Origin: Rhizobium sp.
Lineage (GTDB): Bacteria; Pseudomonadota; Alphaproteobacteria; Rhizobiales; Rhizobiaceae
Length of the DNA: 46,939 nucleotides
Reading direction: 5' to 3'
Assembly (NCBI GenBank): GCA_027533385.1
Contig: JAPZUE010000044.1
Coordinates: forward strand, 1-46,939
Shown: piece after piece, positions 17,038 through 25,032 of the stretch
Layout: each line of letters begins with the position of its first letter
How positions within the stretch are numbered: position 1 is the stretch's first letter
Program-made: the position numbers and the translations under genes
The notes under the pieces: generated by a model
Databases searched by the model: none
Told to the model about the DNA's origin: nothing
What the model saw: only the letters and a program-made list of their open reading frames with translations

Positions 17038-17338
17038 AGCCTGTCCGGTCAAGAGCATCGCCAGCACGGCGGTCTGGAGTCTGGATCAACGCCATGACCG
17101 GCACAAGCCAGGTAAACGGCGCCTTCTTCGTCTTGTGCCGAAAGAACCGCTGTCCGGCATAAGCCCCGAACGCCCCGAAGAACACGATCATCGTCACCAG
17201 ACGTTTCTCGGGCACCCGGCGATGTCCATGGATGGCGGCTCGCTTGTCGAGGCCGAAGGCCATCAGTGTCGCGAGGTTCCAGGCAACCAGAAGGGCAAGG
17301 ATAGGGATCGCAGGCAAGGGGAGCAGCAGGTCGGGCAT
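16940..17338 (-). CDS. DUF1294 membrane protein with frameshifted C-terminus
   Basis: 132 residues as read. The N-terminal ~85 fit DUF1294: a first membrane helix (IPILALLVAWNLATLMAFG), DKRAAIHGHRRVPEKRL, then VTMIVFFGAFGAYAGQ and FRHKTKKAPF. After VPVMALIQ the sequence turns polar and Arg-rich (TPDRRAGDALDRTG), unlike the family. The cause appears to be a 7-bp tandem duplication (GTCTGGA twice, 17072-17085 on the plus strand). Removing one copy gives LIQTAVLAMLLTGQAS, a normal final helix, ending at 16999. The present form may or may not function. Confidence 0.8.
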   Translation of the reverse strand: MPDLLLPLPAIPILALLVAWNLATLMAFGLDKRAAIHGHRRVPEKRLVTMIVFFGAFGAYAGQRFFRHKTKKAPFTWLVPVMALIQTPDRRAGDALDRTGFRIPGRSRFRRDLRATWRGRPTEHRDRASDYN

Positions 17339-17485
17339 ACACTCTTCTATCCGCCCACCCCTTAACGTTCGCCTTCACGCAACATCCCTTGTCCGCACGA
17401 GCTTCGAAGCCTCTCCAGCCTTGCACCTTCGGCGCAATTGCTCTACCTCACGAGGCAACACGTCCACGCATGACACGAGCATCCG

Positions 17486-18991
17486 ATGACCCTGGTAGAC
17501 ACCCGCACGCCCGATCCGAAACGCTTCATTCCCGGCGCCACCGGCGACTGGGAAGTCATCATCGGCATGGAGGTCCATGCGCAGGTCCTGTCGAATTCCA
17601 AGCTCTTTTCCGGCGCTTCGACCGTCTTCGGCAATGCGCCGAATTCCAACGTCTCGCTCGTCGATGCCGCCATGCCCGGCATGCTGCCCGTCATCAACGA
17701 GGAATGCGTCAAGCAAGCAGTCCGCACCGGTCTGGGCCTGAAGGCCCAGATCAACAAGCGCTCGATCTTCGACCGCAAGAACTACTTCTATCCGGACCTG
17801 CCACAGGGCTATCAGATCTCGCAGTTCAAGGACCCGATCGTCGGCGAGGGCAAAATCATCATCTCGCTCGGCCCGGATCGCCAGGGCAATTTCGAGGATA
17901 TCGAAATCGGCATCGAGCGCCTGCATCTGGAACAGGATGCGGGTAAGTCTATGCACGACCAGCATCCGACCATGTCCTATGTCGACCTCAACCGCTCGGG
18001 CGTGGCGCTGATGGAAATAGTCTCGAAGCCCGACATGCGCTCCTCCGACGAAGCCAAGGCCTATATGACCAAGCTGCGCTCGATCGTGCGTTACCTCGGC
18101 ACTTGCGACGGCAACATGGACGAAGGTTCGATGCGCGCCGACGTCAACGTCTCCGTGCGCAAGCCGGGCGGCGAATTCGGCACGCGCTGCGAAATCAAGA
18201 ACGTCAACTCGATCCGCTTCATCGGCCAGGCCATCGAATACGAAGCCCGTCGCCAGATCGCGATTCTTGAGGATGGCGGCGTGATCGATCAGGAAACCCG
18301 TCTCTTTGATCCGAACAAGGGCGAGACTCGCTCCATGCGCTCGAAGGAAGATGCGCATGACTATCGCTACTTCCCCGATCCGGACCTGCTGCCGCTCGAG
18401 TTCGACGATGCCTTCGTCGAAGAGCTGAAGAAGAGCCTGCCCGAACTGCCCGACGACAAGAAGGCCCGTTTCGTCGCCGAACTCGGTCTCTCCGTCTACG
18501 ACGCCTCGGTGCTCGTTTCGGAAAAGGCGATCGCCGACTATTTCGAAGCCGTGGCCGAAGGCCGCGACGGCAAGACGGCCGCCAACTGGGTCATCAACGA
18601 CTTGCTGGGCGCCTTGAACAAAGCCGGCAAAGCCATTGAAGAGACACCGGTTTCGCCCGCCCAGCTCGGCGGCATCATCGACCTGATCAAGGCCGAGACC
18701 ATCTCCGGAAAGATCGCCAAGGATCTCTTCGAAATCGTCTGGAACGAAGGCGGCGACCCGGCTGAAATCGTCGAAGCGCGTGGCATGCGCCAGGTGACCG
18801 ACACCGGCGCCATCGAAAAGGCCGTCGACGAGATCATCGCCGCCAACCCGGACCAGGTCGCCAAGGTGCTCGCCAAGCCGACGCTTGCCGGCTGGTTCGT
18901 CGGCCAGGTGATGAAGGCAACCGGCGGCAAGGCCAACCCGCAGGCCGTCCAGGCCCTGGTCAAGGCCAAGCTCGGCCTGCCGGAGGAATAA
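17486..18991 (+). CDS. gatB: Asp-tRNA(Asn)/Glu-tRNA(Gln) amidotransferase subunit B
   Basis: 501 residues. GatB activates the misacylated tRNA and transfers ammonia from GatA. Seen are [10 protein letters not shown] (~26-35), the [10 protein letters not shown] motif, [30 protein letters not shown] (~290) and the C-terminal helical/YqeY domain from ~370. The ATG at 17486 begins [11 protein letters not shown]. It is followed after only 5 bp by a GNAT gene and is separated from gatA by 2.5 kb. Confidence 0.97.
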   Translation: MTLVDTRTPDPKRFIPGATGDWEVIIGMEVHAQVLSNSKLFSGASTVFGNAPNSNVSLVDAAMPGMLPVINEECVKQAVRTGLGLKAQINKRSIFDRKNYFYPDLPQGYQISQFKDPIVGEGKIIISLGPDRQGNFEDIEIGIERLHLEQDAGKSMHDQHPTMSYVDLNRSGVALMEIVSKPDMRSSDEAKAYMTKLRSIVRYLGTCDGNMDEGSMRADVNVSVRKPGGEFGTRCEIKNVNSIRFIGQAIEYEARRQIAILEDGGVIDQETRLFDPNKGETRSMRSKEDAHDYRYFPDPDLLPLEFDDAFVEELKKSLPELPDDKKARFVAELGLSVYDASVLVSEKAIADYFEAVAEGRDGKTAANWVINDLLGALNKAGKAIEETPVSPAQLGGIIDLIKAETISGKIAKDLFEIVWNEGGDPAEIVEARGMRQVTDTGAIEKAVDEIIAANPDQVAKVLAKPTLAGWFVGQVMKATGGKANPQAVQALVKAKLGLPEE

Positions 18992-18996
18992 GCGCC

Positions 18997-19494
18997 TTGT
19001 TCTTTGTCCGCACGGCCAACGACCGGGATGTCGAACCGCTCCGCGCCCTGCTGACGCAGAGTTTCCACGCGACCTATGACCGGTTCTACGGGCCGGCCAA
19101 GGTCGCAGAGCTTATCGCGGCCTGGCATTCGCCGGCCGAGATCAAGCGGCGCATTCAGGTGAAAGGCGGCGAATATCTCGTCGCCGATGACGGCAAGCGG
19201 ATCGGTGGCATGGCCTTTGCGGCCATGTCTGAAAAGCTCACCAAGACCGCCATCCTGCACCAGCTTTATGTCCATCCCGATCACCAGCGGCAGGGCATTG
19301 GCCGCGATCTCTTTGCCGAGATCGAAACCTGCTTCCCGGATGCGGAGATTCTGCGCCTCGAGGTCGAGCCGCAGAATGCGGGTGCCATCGCCTTTTATGA
19401 AGCGCACGACTTCGTCGAGGTCGATCGCACGAAGAATTGTGGCGGTCCCGACAGCGGGATCGAAGCACTGATCATGGAAAAGCCGCTCAAGTGA
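18997..19494 (+). CDS. GNAT-family N-acetyltransferase 3
   Basis: 165 residues from TTG 18997, ten bases after GGAGG at the end of gatB, so co-transcribed with it. GNAT motif A is HQRQGIGRDLF (~100), preceded by ILHQLYVHPD; the fold ends with AIAFYEAHDFVEV. The stop codon lies within the stem-loop of a strong terminator, which closes the gatB unit. Substrate unknown. Confidence 0.85.
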   Translation: MFFVRTANDRDVEPLRALLTQSFHATYDRFYGPAKVAELIAAWHSPAEIKRRIQVKGGEYLVADDGKRIGGMAFAAMSEKLTKTAILHQLYVHPDHQRQGIGRDLFAEIETCFPDAEILRLEVEPQNAGAIAFYEAHDFVEVDRTKNCGGPDSGIEALIMEKPLK

Positions 19495-19505
19495 GCGGCT
19501 TTTTT
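19482..19505 (+). terminator. Rho-independent terminator after the gatB-GNAT unit
   Basis: GCCGCTC-AAGT-GAGCGGC followed by six T residues. The stop codon of the GNAT gene is inside the hairpin. Confidence 0.9.
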
Positions 19506-19520
19506 CGTCTCAGGCCCTGT

Positions 19521-19955
19521 TCAGTTGAACGGCGGCTCGATGACCTTGCCGTCCTCGTCGATCAGCTGCACGGGAGTGCATTCGATAAGGCCATCCTCTT
19601 TGGCATTGCTGCAGGCAAGCTCTGCGGCCTTCAGGGCCAGTTCGCGGCTCTGCCAGCCACAGGAGAACTGGTGCCAGTGCGGTCCGCCATCGGCCATCAT
19701 GAAGATGTCGACGCTCCAGTTGCCCGGTGAACAGGTGGCATTCACCTCGCAGACCTCCGCGGTGCCGCCGCCTTCGATGCACTGCTTTATCGCGCAGTCG
19801 ATGGCGCTTGCCGTATCCTTCTCGACGCAAAGCCCCGAGCTCATCTCTGGCGCCTGCACATAGGCAATCGCCTTGCGGCCACCCTCCTGCGCCTGAACGG
19901 CCGCAGCCGAGAGCGTTACGCACAGAATTGTCACCAGCCGTCGCATGCCTGTCAT
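19521..19955 (-). CDS. Secreted cysteine-rich protein of unknown function
   Basis: 144 residues from the ATG at 19955 (MTGMRRLVTILCVTLS), with a signal peptide probably cleaved after AAAVQA. The mature part has about nine cysteines (GLCVE, AIDCAIKQC, EVCEVNATC, FSCGW, LACSN, ECTP), suggesting disulfides in the periplasm. The alternating 'KAIAYV' and 'CGWQSRELALKAAELAC' parts recall DUF4189-like repeats, but the match is weak. A large inverted repeat lies just upstream (19995-20040). Confidence 0.75.
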   Translation of the reverse strand: MTGMRRLVTILCVTLSAAAVQAQEGGRKAIAYVQAPEMSSGLCVEKDTASAIDCAIKQCIEGGGTAEVCEVNATCSPGNWSVDIFMMADGGPHWHQFSCGWQSRELALKAAELACSNAKEDGLIECTPVQLIDEDGKVIEPPFN

Positions 19956-19994
19956 CAAGAAGTCCCCCGGGATCGATATGGAAGGCGAGACTAC

Positions 19995-20040
19995 TGCATA
20001 ATTCCTTAAATCGGAATCCATTTAAGGTGAAAATTATGCA
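19995..20040. repeat. Long AT-rich inverted repeat between divergent genes
   Basis: Left arm 19995-20011 (TGCATAATTCCTTAAAT) and right arm 20020-20040 are complementary over all 17 positions, with a single 4-base bulge (TGAA) in the right arm and an 8-base loop. It sits 40 bp upstream of the secreted protein gene and 78 bp upstream of the rightward GNAT. Candidate operator or structured leader; there is no T-run. Confidence 0.7.
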
Positions 20041-20117
20041 GCAGATATAAAGCGTTACAGCGAACCTTTGTGCGCCATGTTTGGCGCACGGCGCTGTAGC
20101 GCAGGAGCGGGGCGGGC

Positions 20118-20585
20118 ATGCAAGTGGAAACAGTGCAGATACGGGAAGCCACCGAGAATGATCTGACGGCAATCGTCGTCCTCTTCGCCGACGATCCGCT
20201 CGGCGGCCATGGCGATACGACCGATCCCGCAGCCTTGCCCGACTACCGCGCCGCCTTTGCCCGGATATCCGGCGCGCCGAACGAGACGCTCTATGTGGCC
20301 GAGCTGGAAGGCGAGGTTGTCGGCACCTTCCAGACCATGGTCACCACCACCCTGACGGCCCGCGGCAGCAGCAACCTGATCATCGAGGCCGTCCAGACGC
20401 GCGCCGATATGCGGGGCAGGGGTATCGGCGCCGCCATGATCGAGTTTGCCGTCGAGAAGGCGAGGGCGGACGGCATGCGGCTCGTCCAGCTGACCTCCAA
20501 TGCCGCGCGCAAGGACGCCCATCGCTTCTATCAGCGGCTGGGCTTCAAGGCCTCCCATATCGGCTTCAAGATCAGGCTGAAATGA
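20118..20585 (+). CDS. GNAT-family N-acetyltransferase 4
   Basis: 155 residues; ATG at 20118 preceded by GGAGCGGGGCGG. Core motifs are VQTRADMRGRGIGAAMIEF (~93-111) and the final DAHRFYQRLGFKASH. The first part (DDPLGGHGDTT) is usual for a common cytoplasmic GNAT subgroup. Divergent from the secreted Cys-rich protein; NDUFA12 follows after 108 bp. Substrate unknown. Confidence 0.85.
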   Translation: MQVETVQIREATENDLTAIVVLFADDPLGGHGDTTDPAALPDYRAAFARISGAPNETLYVAELEGEVVGTFQTMVTTTLTARGSSNLIIEAVQTRADMRGRGIGAAMIEFAVEKARADGMRLVQLTSNAARKDAHRFYQRLGFKASHIGFKIRLK

Positions 20586-20693
20586 CGGGGGTGCGACGGG
20601 GAATCACTGGACAAGGCGAGAGTGAGGCGGCATAAGCGAGACAGGTTCGACAAGGCCGTCCTGCGGCCTGCGTTAATTGCCCAAGGATACACG

Positions 20694-21092
20694 ATGAAGC
20701 AGCTCCTCTTGCAGATCTTCACCTGGTGGAACGGCCAGACCATGGGGACCCGTTTCTTCACCTGGCGGCACGGCAAGCGCGTCGGCGAAGACGAATTCGG
20801 CAATGTCTATTACGAAGGCCCGATGACGAGCTGGGGCCAGCCGAAGCGCTGGGTGATCTACAACGGTTACGCCGAAGCCTCGAAGATTTCCGCCGGCTGG
20901 CACGGCTGGATGCATTACCGCACCGACACGCCGCCGTCGAAGGAAGACTACAAGCCGCGCGAATGGGAAAAGGCGCATCGCCCGAACCCGACCGGCACGG
21001 CGGCTGCCTATCGCCCGCAGGGTTCGATTGCCGCTTCCGGTGAGCGTCCGCGCGTCACCGGCGACTACGATGCCTGGACGCCGGGCAGCTGA
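20694..21092 (+). CDS. NDUFA12-like accessory subunit of complex I
   Basis: 132 residues from the ATG at 20694 (MKQLLLQIFTWWNGQTMGT). DEFGNVYYE, RWVIYNG and the GWMHYRTDTPPS motif are typical of NDUFA12/B17.2 proteins, which alphaproteobacteria share with mitochondria and which help assemble NADH:ubiquinone oxidoreductase. The C-terminal ~35 residues are disordered. A hairpin follows, and then the DUF2155 gene, the usual neighbour in Rhizobiales. Confidence 0.93.
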   Translation: MKQLLLQIFTWWNGQTMGTRFFTWRHGKRVGEDEFGNVYYEGPMTSWGQPKRWVIYNGYAEASKISAGWHGWMHYRTDTPPSKEDYKPREWEKAHRPNPTGTAAAYRPQGSIAASGERPRVTGDYDAWTPGS

Positions 21093-21120
21093 TACCCGTT
21101 TTGGCCATAATCCGGCGTTA

Positions 21121-21144
21121 GGGCCTCTTCTGGGAGGCCCTTCT
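21121..21144 (+). terminator. Possible weak terminator after NDUFA12
   Basis: GGGCCTC-TTCTGG-GAGGCCC, a 7-bp stem followed by TTCT only. The short T-run makes strong termination doubtful. Confidence 0.5.
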
Positions 21145-21185
21145 CGTATCTGGCCTCCAGTGGATCGATGAAAGCGAGCGGGACG

Positions 21186-21905
21186 ATGAAATTGAGTGCA
21201 TGGGCATGGGCCATTCCGGTTGTCGGGCTTGCTGCTGCGGCTTCCCTGACCCTTGCCGGCAGAGCCGATGCCGCCCGCCTCGAAAACCCCGTCGCTGAAT
21301 TCGCCGGCATCGACAAGATCACCGGCCGCATCACCACCTTCGACGTCTATGTCAACGAAACGGTCCAGTTCGGCGCCCTCCAGGTGACGCCCAAGGTCTG
21401 CTACTCGCGCGATGAGACCGAAGCCCAGAAGATCGACGCCTTCATCGAGGTCGACGAGATCACGCTCGACCGCAAGATCCGCCGCATCTTTTCCGGCTGG
21501 ATGTTTGCCGACAGTCCGGCGCTGAACGCCGTCGAACACCCGATCTATGACGTCTGGCTGACCGGCTGCAAGGTGAAATCAGAGGTTCCGCCGCCGCCCG
21601 GTGTCGAAGCCGTGGCCAAGCCCGCGCCCGAACCCAACAAGCCCGCTGTCGCGGCAACGCCCGCGCCGATTGCGGCTTCGGTTCAGCCCGGCGCTGCAGT
21701 GGTCGATCCGACCCAGGGTGCAGCACAGGAAATTGATCCCAACCAGACGGCCCTTCCGCCGCTCGATGCGCCCGTCGAGGTTCCGACCGAAGTGATCGGC
21801 GGCGCCCCGGCCGATCTCCCGCCATCCGGCGATCCTCTGCTGCAGGGCAACCCCGCCCCGCCGCCCCCGCCGGTGACGCCGCCCGGCAGCGTCGGTCTGT
21901 TCTAA
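21186..21905 (+). CDS. DUF2155 secreted protein with proline-rich tail
   Basis: 239 residues from ATG 21186 (an ATG at 21168 in frame is an alternative). A signal peptide (MKLSAWAWAIPVVGLAAAAS) is followed by the DUF2155 core: FAGIDKITGRITTFDVYVN, LQVTPKVCYSRDETE, RRIFSGWMFADSPALNAVEHP and VWLTGCKVK, with two conserved cysteines. From residue ~138 the tail is rich in Pro and Ala and ends PPPPPVTPPGSVGLF, probably a flexible cell-envelope linker. Function unknown; DUF2155 genes commonly lie beside NDUFA12 in Rhizobiales, as here. Confidence 0.88.
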   Translation: MKLSAWAWAIPVVGLAAAASLTLAGRADAARLENPVAEFAGIDKITGRITTFDVYVNETVQFGALQVTPKVCYSRDETEAQKIDAFIEVDEITLDRKIRRIFSGWMFADSPALNAVEHPIYDVWLTGCKVKSEVPPPPGVEAVAKPAPEPNKPAVAATPAPIAASVQPGAAVVDPTQGAAQEIDPNQTALPPLDAPVEVPTEVIGGAPADLPPSGDPLLQGNPAPPPPPVTPPGSVGLF

Positions 21906-21972
21906 GACCCACAGGCACCGCGCTCGCCGTAGCTCGATCCAGTTGATACGGATGTTGCAGCGCAGGTGGACA

Positions 21973-22145
21973 CCCCCCTCTGTCACTGCGTGACATCTCC
22001 CCCACAAGCGGGGAGAGTGGGACGCCGCGCATGCCGCCTGGCAAGCTTGCTCCCAAGGGAGAGCTTCAGGCCGGCGGCGCAGCCAGTCTCCCCCCGTGTG
22101 GGGGAGATGCCCGCCCTTCGACAAGCTCAGGAGGGCAGAGGGGGG
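21973..22145. repeat. RIME-like intergenic mosaic repeat, copy 1
   Basis: The 173-bp block is bounded by CCCCCCTCTG (21973-21982) and its exact complement CAGAGGGGGG (22136-22145). Inside are the inverted CATCTCCCCCACAAGCGGGGAG and GTGTGGGGGAGATGCCCG palindromes. This architecture is that of the RIME repeats of rhizobia. It fills most of the gap between DUF2155 and the next gene. Confidence 0.7.
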
Positions 22146-22168
22146 TAGCCTCCGGCACAAGCTTTCCA

Positions 22169-22197
22169 TTGACATGCAGGTCATTTGAGAACATTAA
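22169..22197 (+). promoter_or_regulatory. Candidate promoter for the 22221 gene
   Basis: TTGACA (22169-22174), 17-bp spacer, CATTAA (22192-22197). The consensus -35 is strong, the -10 weak. It begins ~24 bp after the RIME-like repeat ends. Confidence 0.45.
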
Positions 22198-22220
22198 GAG
22201 AACAAACAGGAGTTCTCCCC

Positions 22221-22460
22221 ATGTCGCTCGCCGAAAAATTCATCGTCCTTCCCTTCAAGATGAACCGCGGCAGCGTCGTGCCCGGCGAAATGCGCCAGGC
22301 CTCCAGCGCCGCCGCAGCCGAAAAGATCGCCGCCGCCATGGCCCCCCGACACATTGGCGTCGCCGCCTATTCCGTCCAGGTCGACGAGGAAAGCGGCGAC
22401 ATGACAAGCCCCAAACTGATCATCGGCTTCGGCGAGACAGCGGATCTGAACGCGGCCTGA
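22221..22460 (+). CDS. Small conserved-looking protein (79 aa), unknown
   Basis: ATG at 22221 with AGGAG upstream. The product opens MSLAEKFIVLPFKMNRGSVV and has no signal peptide or membrane helix. An alanine-rich helix (SSAAAAEKIAAAM) precedes a strand-rich end (AAYSVQVDEESG ... KLIIGFGE). No family recognised. It sits between two RIME-like repeats with its own likely promoter, so it is probably expressed alone. Confidence 0.6.
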   Translation: MSLAEKFIVLPFKMNRGSVVPGEMRQASSAAAAEKIAAAMAPRHIGVAAYSVQVDEESGDMTSPKLIIGFGETADLNAA

Positions 22461-22477
22461 GGCGGCCAGAAAATCCC

Positions 22478-22624
22478 CTCCCAAACCCTCCCCACAAGGG
22501 GGAGGGCTTGATCCGGCCGCCCCCTCCGCACCCTCGGTTCAACAATGTGGTTCCGTCTGGCGGTAGGGCCGCCGCGAGTCCTCTCCCCCCTTGTGGGGGA
22601 GATGGCCGGCAGGCCAGAGGGGGA
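22478..22624. repeat. RIME-like intergenic mosaic repeat, copy 2
   Basis: It contains CCCTCCCCACAAGGGGGAGGG near its start and CTCCCCCCTTGTGGGGGAG near its end, each a palindrome and the two also inverted relative to each other, ending GGCCAGAGGGGG. Related to the 21973-22145 block but not identical in its core. Confidence 0.6.
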
Positions 22625-22737
22625 CTTTGGCCTCACCCTCTGCCGCTCAGGCCACCAGGTGCCATCCATTCTTGTTCAATCCGGGCTGGGTCTGGGATAC
22701 GCTGTGTTCAAGGAAGAATGCCCGTGGAGCAAGTGTC

Positions 22738-23037
22738 GTGGAGATTGATCGAGCCGTGACCGCTGAAGATGTCGTGCTCCTCAAGGAGACGACGCCGCAG
22801 GAGTATCGTGCCTGGCTCCTGGACCTGACCGGCGGCTTTGTTCCCGATGATTTACGGCTGCGCATGCCCAGTCCGGAAGAAGAGTTGAAGACCCTGCTGG
22901 ATCGTATGCAGCCAGGTGATCAGCTCTGGCTGGCGCGGTCGAGGGTCTATGAGCCGCATGCATTGATTGGCAACAAGGGCATTGCAGTGGTCCGTGAGGG
23001 GGCCGCCATCTGGTATCGTGTCGCCCTGCACCACTAG
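22738..23037 (+). CDS. Unknown protein (99 aa)
   Basis: GTG at 22738 with GGAG eight bases upstream. The product begins MEIDRAVTAEDVVLLKETTP and is a small soluble protein; the last part (PGDQLWLARSRVYEPHALIG then GIAVVREGAAIWYRVALHH) looks like a short beta-sheet domain. The frame is open far upstream, but that part reads through the RIME-like repeat and is not likely coding. No family recognised. Confidence 0.5.
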   Translation: MEIDRAVTAEDVVLLKETTPQEYRAWLLDLTGGFVPDDLRLRMPSPEEELKTLLDRMQPGDQLWLARSRVYEPHALIGNKGIAVVREGAAIWYRVALHH

Positions 23038-23157
23038 GTACGTCTTGAGAGTAAACGCCAGGGCAACTCCAAGGAAAACCATCTGACCCATTCCCCTTGA
23101 CGCATCCGACCCACTTATCTCCAATGGCACCCGGATGACATTGCCGGGGAGGGGAAT

Positions 23158-23746
23158 ATGGCCGGGCTCTATCACACTTTGCAGACCGTCGGATCGGACT
23201 TCGGTCTGGTCTCGATCGGCGAAGATCATGTGCATGTCGAGGCTATCGCGGGCACGGATGCCTTTGTCTCGCCCGACGGACAGACCGCAATCGACCGGCT
23301 GCCGGGCGCGCGTCTGGCGCTCCCTGATGGGCCCTGTGCCCTGTCGGTCCATGTCGAACCGGTCCTTGCCGCCACCTATGATGCCGGCGCCCTGATGCTG
23401 CGGACGGATCAGGGCAAATGGGCCAAGCTTGCCTTCGAACTGTCCCCCCCAGGGCCGCAGGACGGCGGTCAGTGTCGTGACAAGCGACTGTTCCGATGAT
23501 GCCAACGGCCCGACCTTTTCGAGCAACGGTCTTTTTCTCCGCATATACCGCCACGAAAACCTGACCGCCTTCCACATCTCCGAAGACGGCCAGACCTGGG
23601 ACCTGCTGCGCCTCTTCCGCCTGAATGGTGGGGCTGCCACCATCGACCTCATCGCCCAGTCGCCGACGGGCAAAGGCTGCGAGGCACGGTTTACCCAGCT
23701 CCGCCTGGTGGAAGGCGAGATCGCGGATCTCAGGGACGGGAGTTGA
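23158..23746 (+). pseudogene. DUF1349 (concanavalin-A-like) protein gene, frameshifted at a C7 tract
   Basis: Frame 1 from ATG 23158 gives MAGLYHTLQTVGSDFGLVSI ... WAKLAFELSP, then fails. The continuing homology (QGRRTAVSVVTSDCSDDANG ... LRIYRHENLTAFHISEDGQ ... LIAQSPTGKGCEARF) is in the next frame to the stop at 23746. The shift is at seven C residues (23444-23450); six would restore one 195-residue frame, the usual DUF1349 length. The family is a beta-sandwich of uncertain function. The break could be mutation, sequencing error or a reversible slip in the C-tract. Confidence 0.85.
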
Positions 23747-23755
23747 GGGGGCTGG

Positions 23756-24838
23756 TCAGGGAGCGCGCCGGAAGAGGATGCCGTTGAAGCGCCCGTCTCC
23801 CGCAAGCGAAACACTCCACTCCTGGCGTCCGTGTTCGAAGCTCACATCATAGACGTCCCAGCCGTCGTCCGTGACAGTCCTGAAGCTGATCTCCTGGATT
23901 GACCCAAGTCGCTGCAATTCCCCCTGGATGATCTCCGCCTGTTCCCGCGCAATGGCCGCAAGCGGTGGCGCCATCCGCGCATAGTCGGGTTCGCCTCGCT
24001 CATACTGGCGCACGAGCTCCTCAAGCAGCAGCCGGCTGTTCTCGATGGGCCGCTTCTCTCTAACCCTCTCGGCCAGTCTCTCCTCAAGCGATGCGGCGGC
24101 GCCCGTCTCCACCCGCTCGGCGGTCTCTTCGTGCCCGCCTTGATGCAGAGTCAGGGCCGTGACGAGACCCTCCGCATTCCTGATGAAGCTGATCTGGGCC
24201 GGCACTGCCCTGTAGAAGAACCGGTCGACCTCTTCGGCGAAGAGCTCAAGTTCGACCTGCCCGGTGACGCGGGAAAACAGCCGGCCATCGTGATGGCGGA
24301 TGGTGAAGACGACCGTATCCAACTGATAATGGCCGGTATAGTCGGCATAGAACCTGCGGTCGATCGCGCGCTCTGTGCGCGGCCGCATCTGTTCATAGCG
24401 TCGCCAGGCGATGGTTTCGCAGGTGGTGTCGGTCATTGATTGATCCTTTGCGAGTGCGAGCAGGTCGTCCGTGGAGAGGATCTCCCCGCTTGCCATCTTC
24501 GTTTGCATGCTGTCGATGAGGGTGAGGCTCTGCTGGACGCGCGCCATCTGCTCCTGAAGCGCGCTCGCCTGAACGGACAGGACACGCTCAAGATCGGTCG
24601 CCTGCCCGGTCAGCAGCCGGCTGATCTGTTCAAGTGTCAGCCCGAGCCGCTTCAGCGTCAGGATTTCGGTAAGCCGCGCCAGATCCTGCGCGCCATAAAG
24701 CCGCCAGTTCTTCTCCGTGCGGCGCGGAGAGAGAAGTCCCGCCGCCTCATAGATCCTGAGCGCCCGCACAGTCAGCCCGGTGCGCTTGGCACACTGCGCT
24801 GCCGTCAGCCAGATCGCGCTTGTTCTGTGGTCGGTCAT
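23756..24838 (-). CDS. MerR-family regulator fused to a DUF3471-like domain
   Basis: 360 residues. Residues ~10-78 are a MerR winged helix (WLTAAQCAKRTGLTVRALRIY, GLLSPRRTEKNWRLYGAQDL, LKRLGLTLEQISRLL), followed by the coiled-coil dimer helix. Instead of a short ligand domain there is a region from ~165 (DYTGHYQLDTVVFTIRHHDG, LFSRVTGQVELELFAEE, RFFYRAVPAQISFIRN, ALTLHQGGHEETAERV) that closely resembles the DUF3471 domain usually found C-terminal to beta-lactamase-like serine hydrolases. A further C-terminal part follows to 360. The promoter upstream has the 19-bp spacing typical of MerR control, so it probably regulates itself. Convergent to the DUF1349 gene. Confidence 0.85.
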   Translation of the reverse strand: MTDHRTSAIWLTAAQCAKRTGLTVRALRIYEAAGLLSPRRTEKNWRLYGAQDLARLTEILTLKRLGLTLEQISRLLTGQATDLERVLSVQASALQEQMARVQQSLTLIDSMQTKMASGEILSTDDLLALAKDQSMTDTTCETIAWRRYEQMRPRTERAIDRRFYADYTGHYQLDTVVFTIRHHDGRLFSRVTGQVELELFAEEVDRFFYRAVPAQISFIRNAEGLVTALTLHQGGHEETAERVETGAAASLEERLAERVREKRPIENSRLLLEELVRQYERGEPDYARMAPPLAAIAREQAEIIQGELQRLGSIQEISFRTVTDDGWDVYDVSFEHGRQEWSVSLAGDGRFNGILFRRAP

Positions 24839-24863
24839 GTCACCTCCGTCATCGGATGAGACG

Positions 24864-24894
24864 GTTGTAGGCTATGACCTTGGGTCCGGCTCAA
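24864..24894 (-). promoter_or_regulatory. MerR-type promoter with 19-bp spacer
   Basis: On the complementary strand TTGAGC (24894-24889), 19-bp spacer, TACAAC (24869-24864), with a CCTTG-N9-CAAGG dyad overlapping the -35 and spacer. Over-long spacers are the hallmark of promoters activated by MerR proteins. The leader to the ATG at 24838 would be ~18 bases with GGAGGTGAC before the start. Confidence 0.55.
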
Positions 24895-25032
24895 GGGGTT
24901 TCTGTGCAGAAGGAACACCGAAAGCCTGACGTTCTGCGACCAGCTTTGCTTTTCAAGGAACACGAGAGTCACTAACGTCTCAGACAGCTTTTGGAGATCA
25001 CACGATCACCTAGTCACGGGATATGTTTAGAT

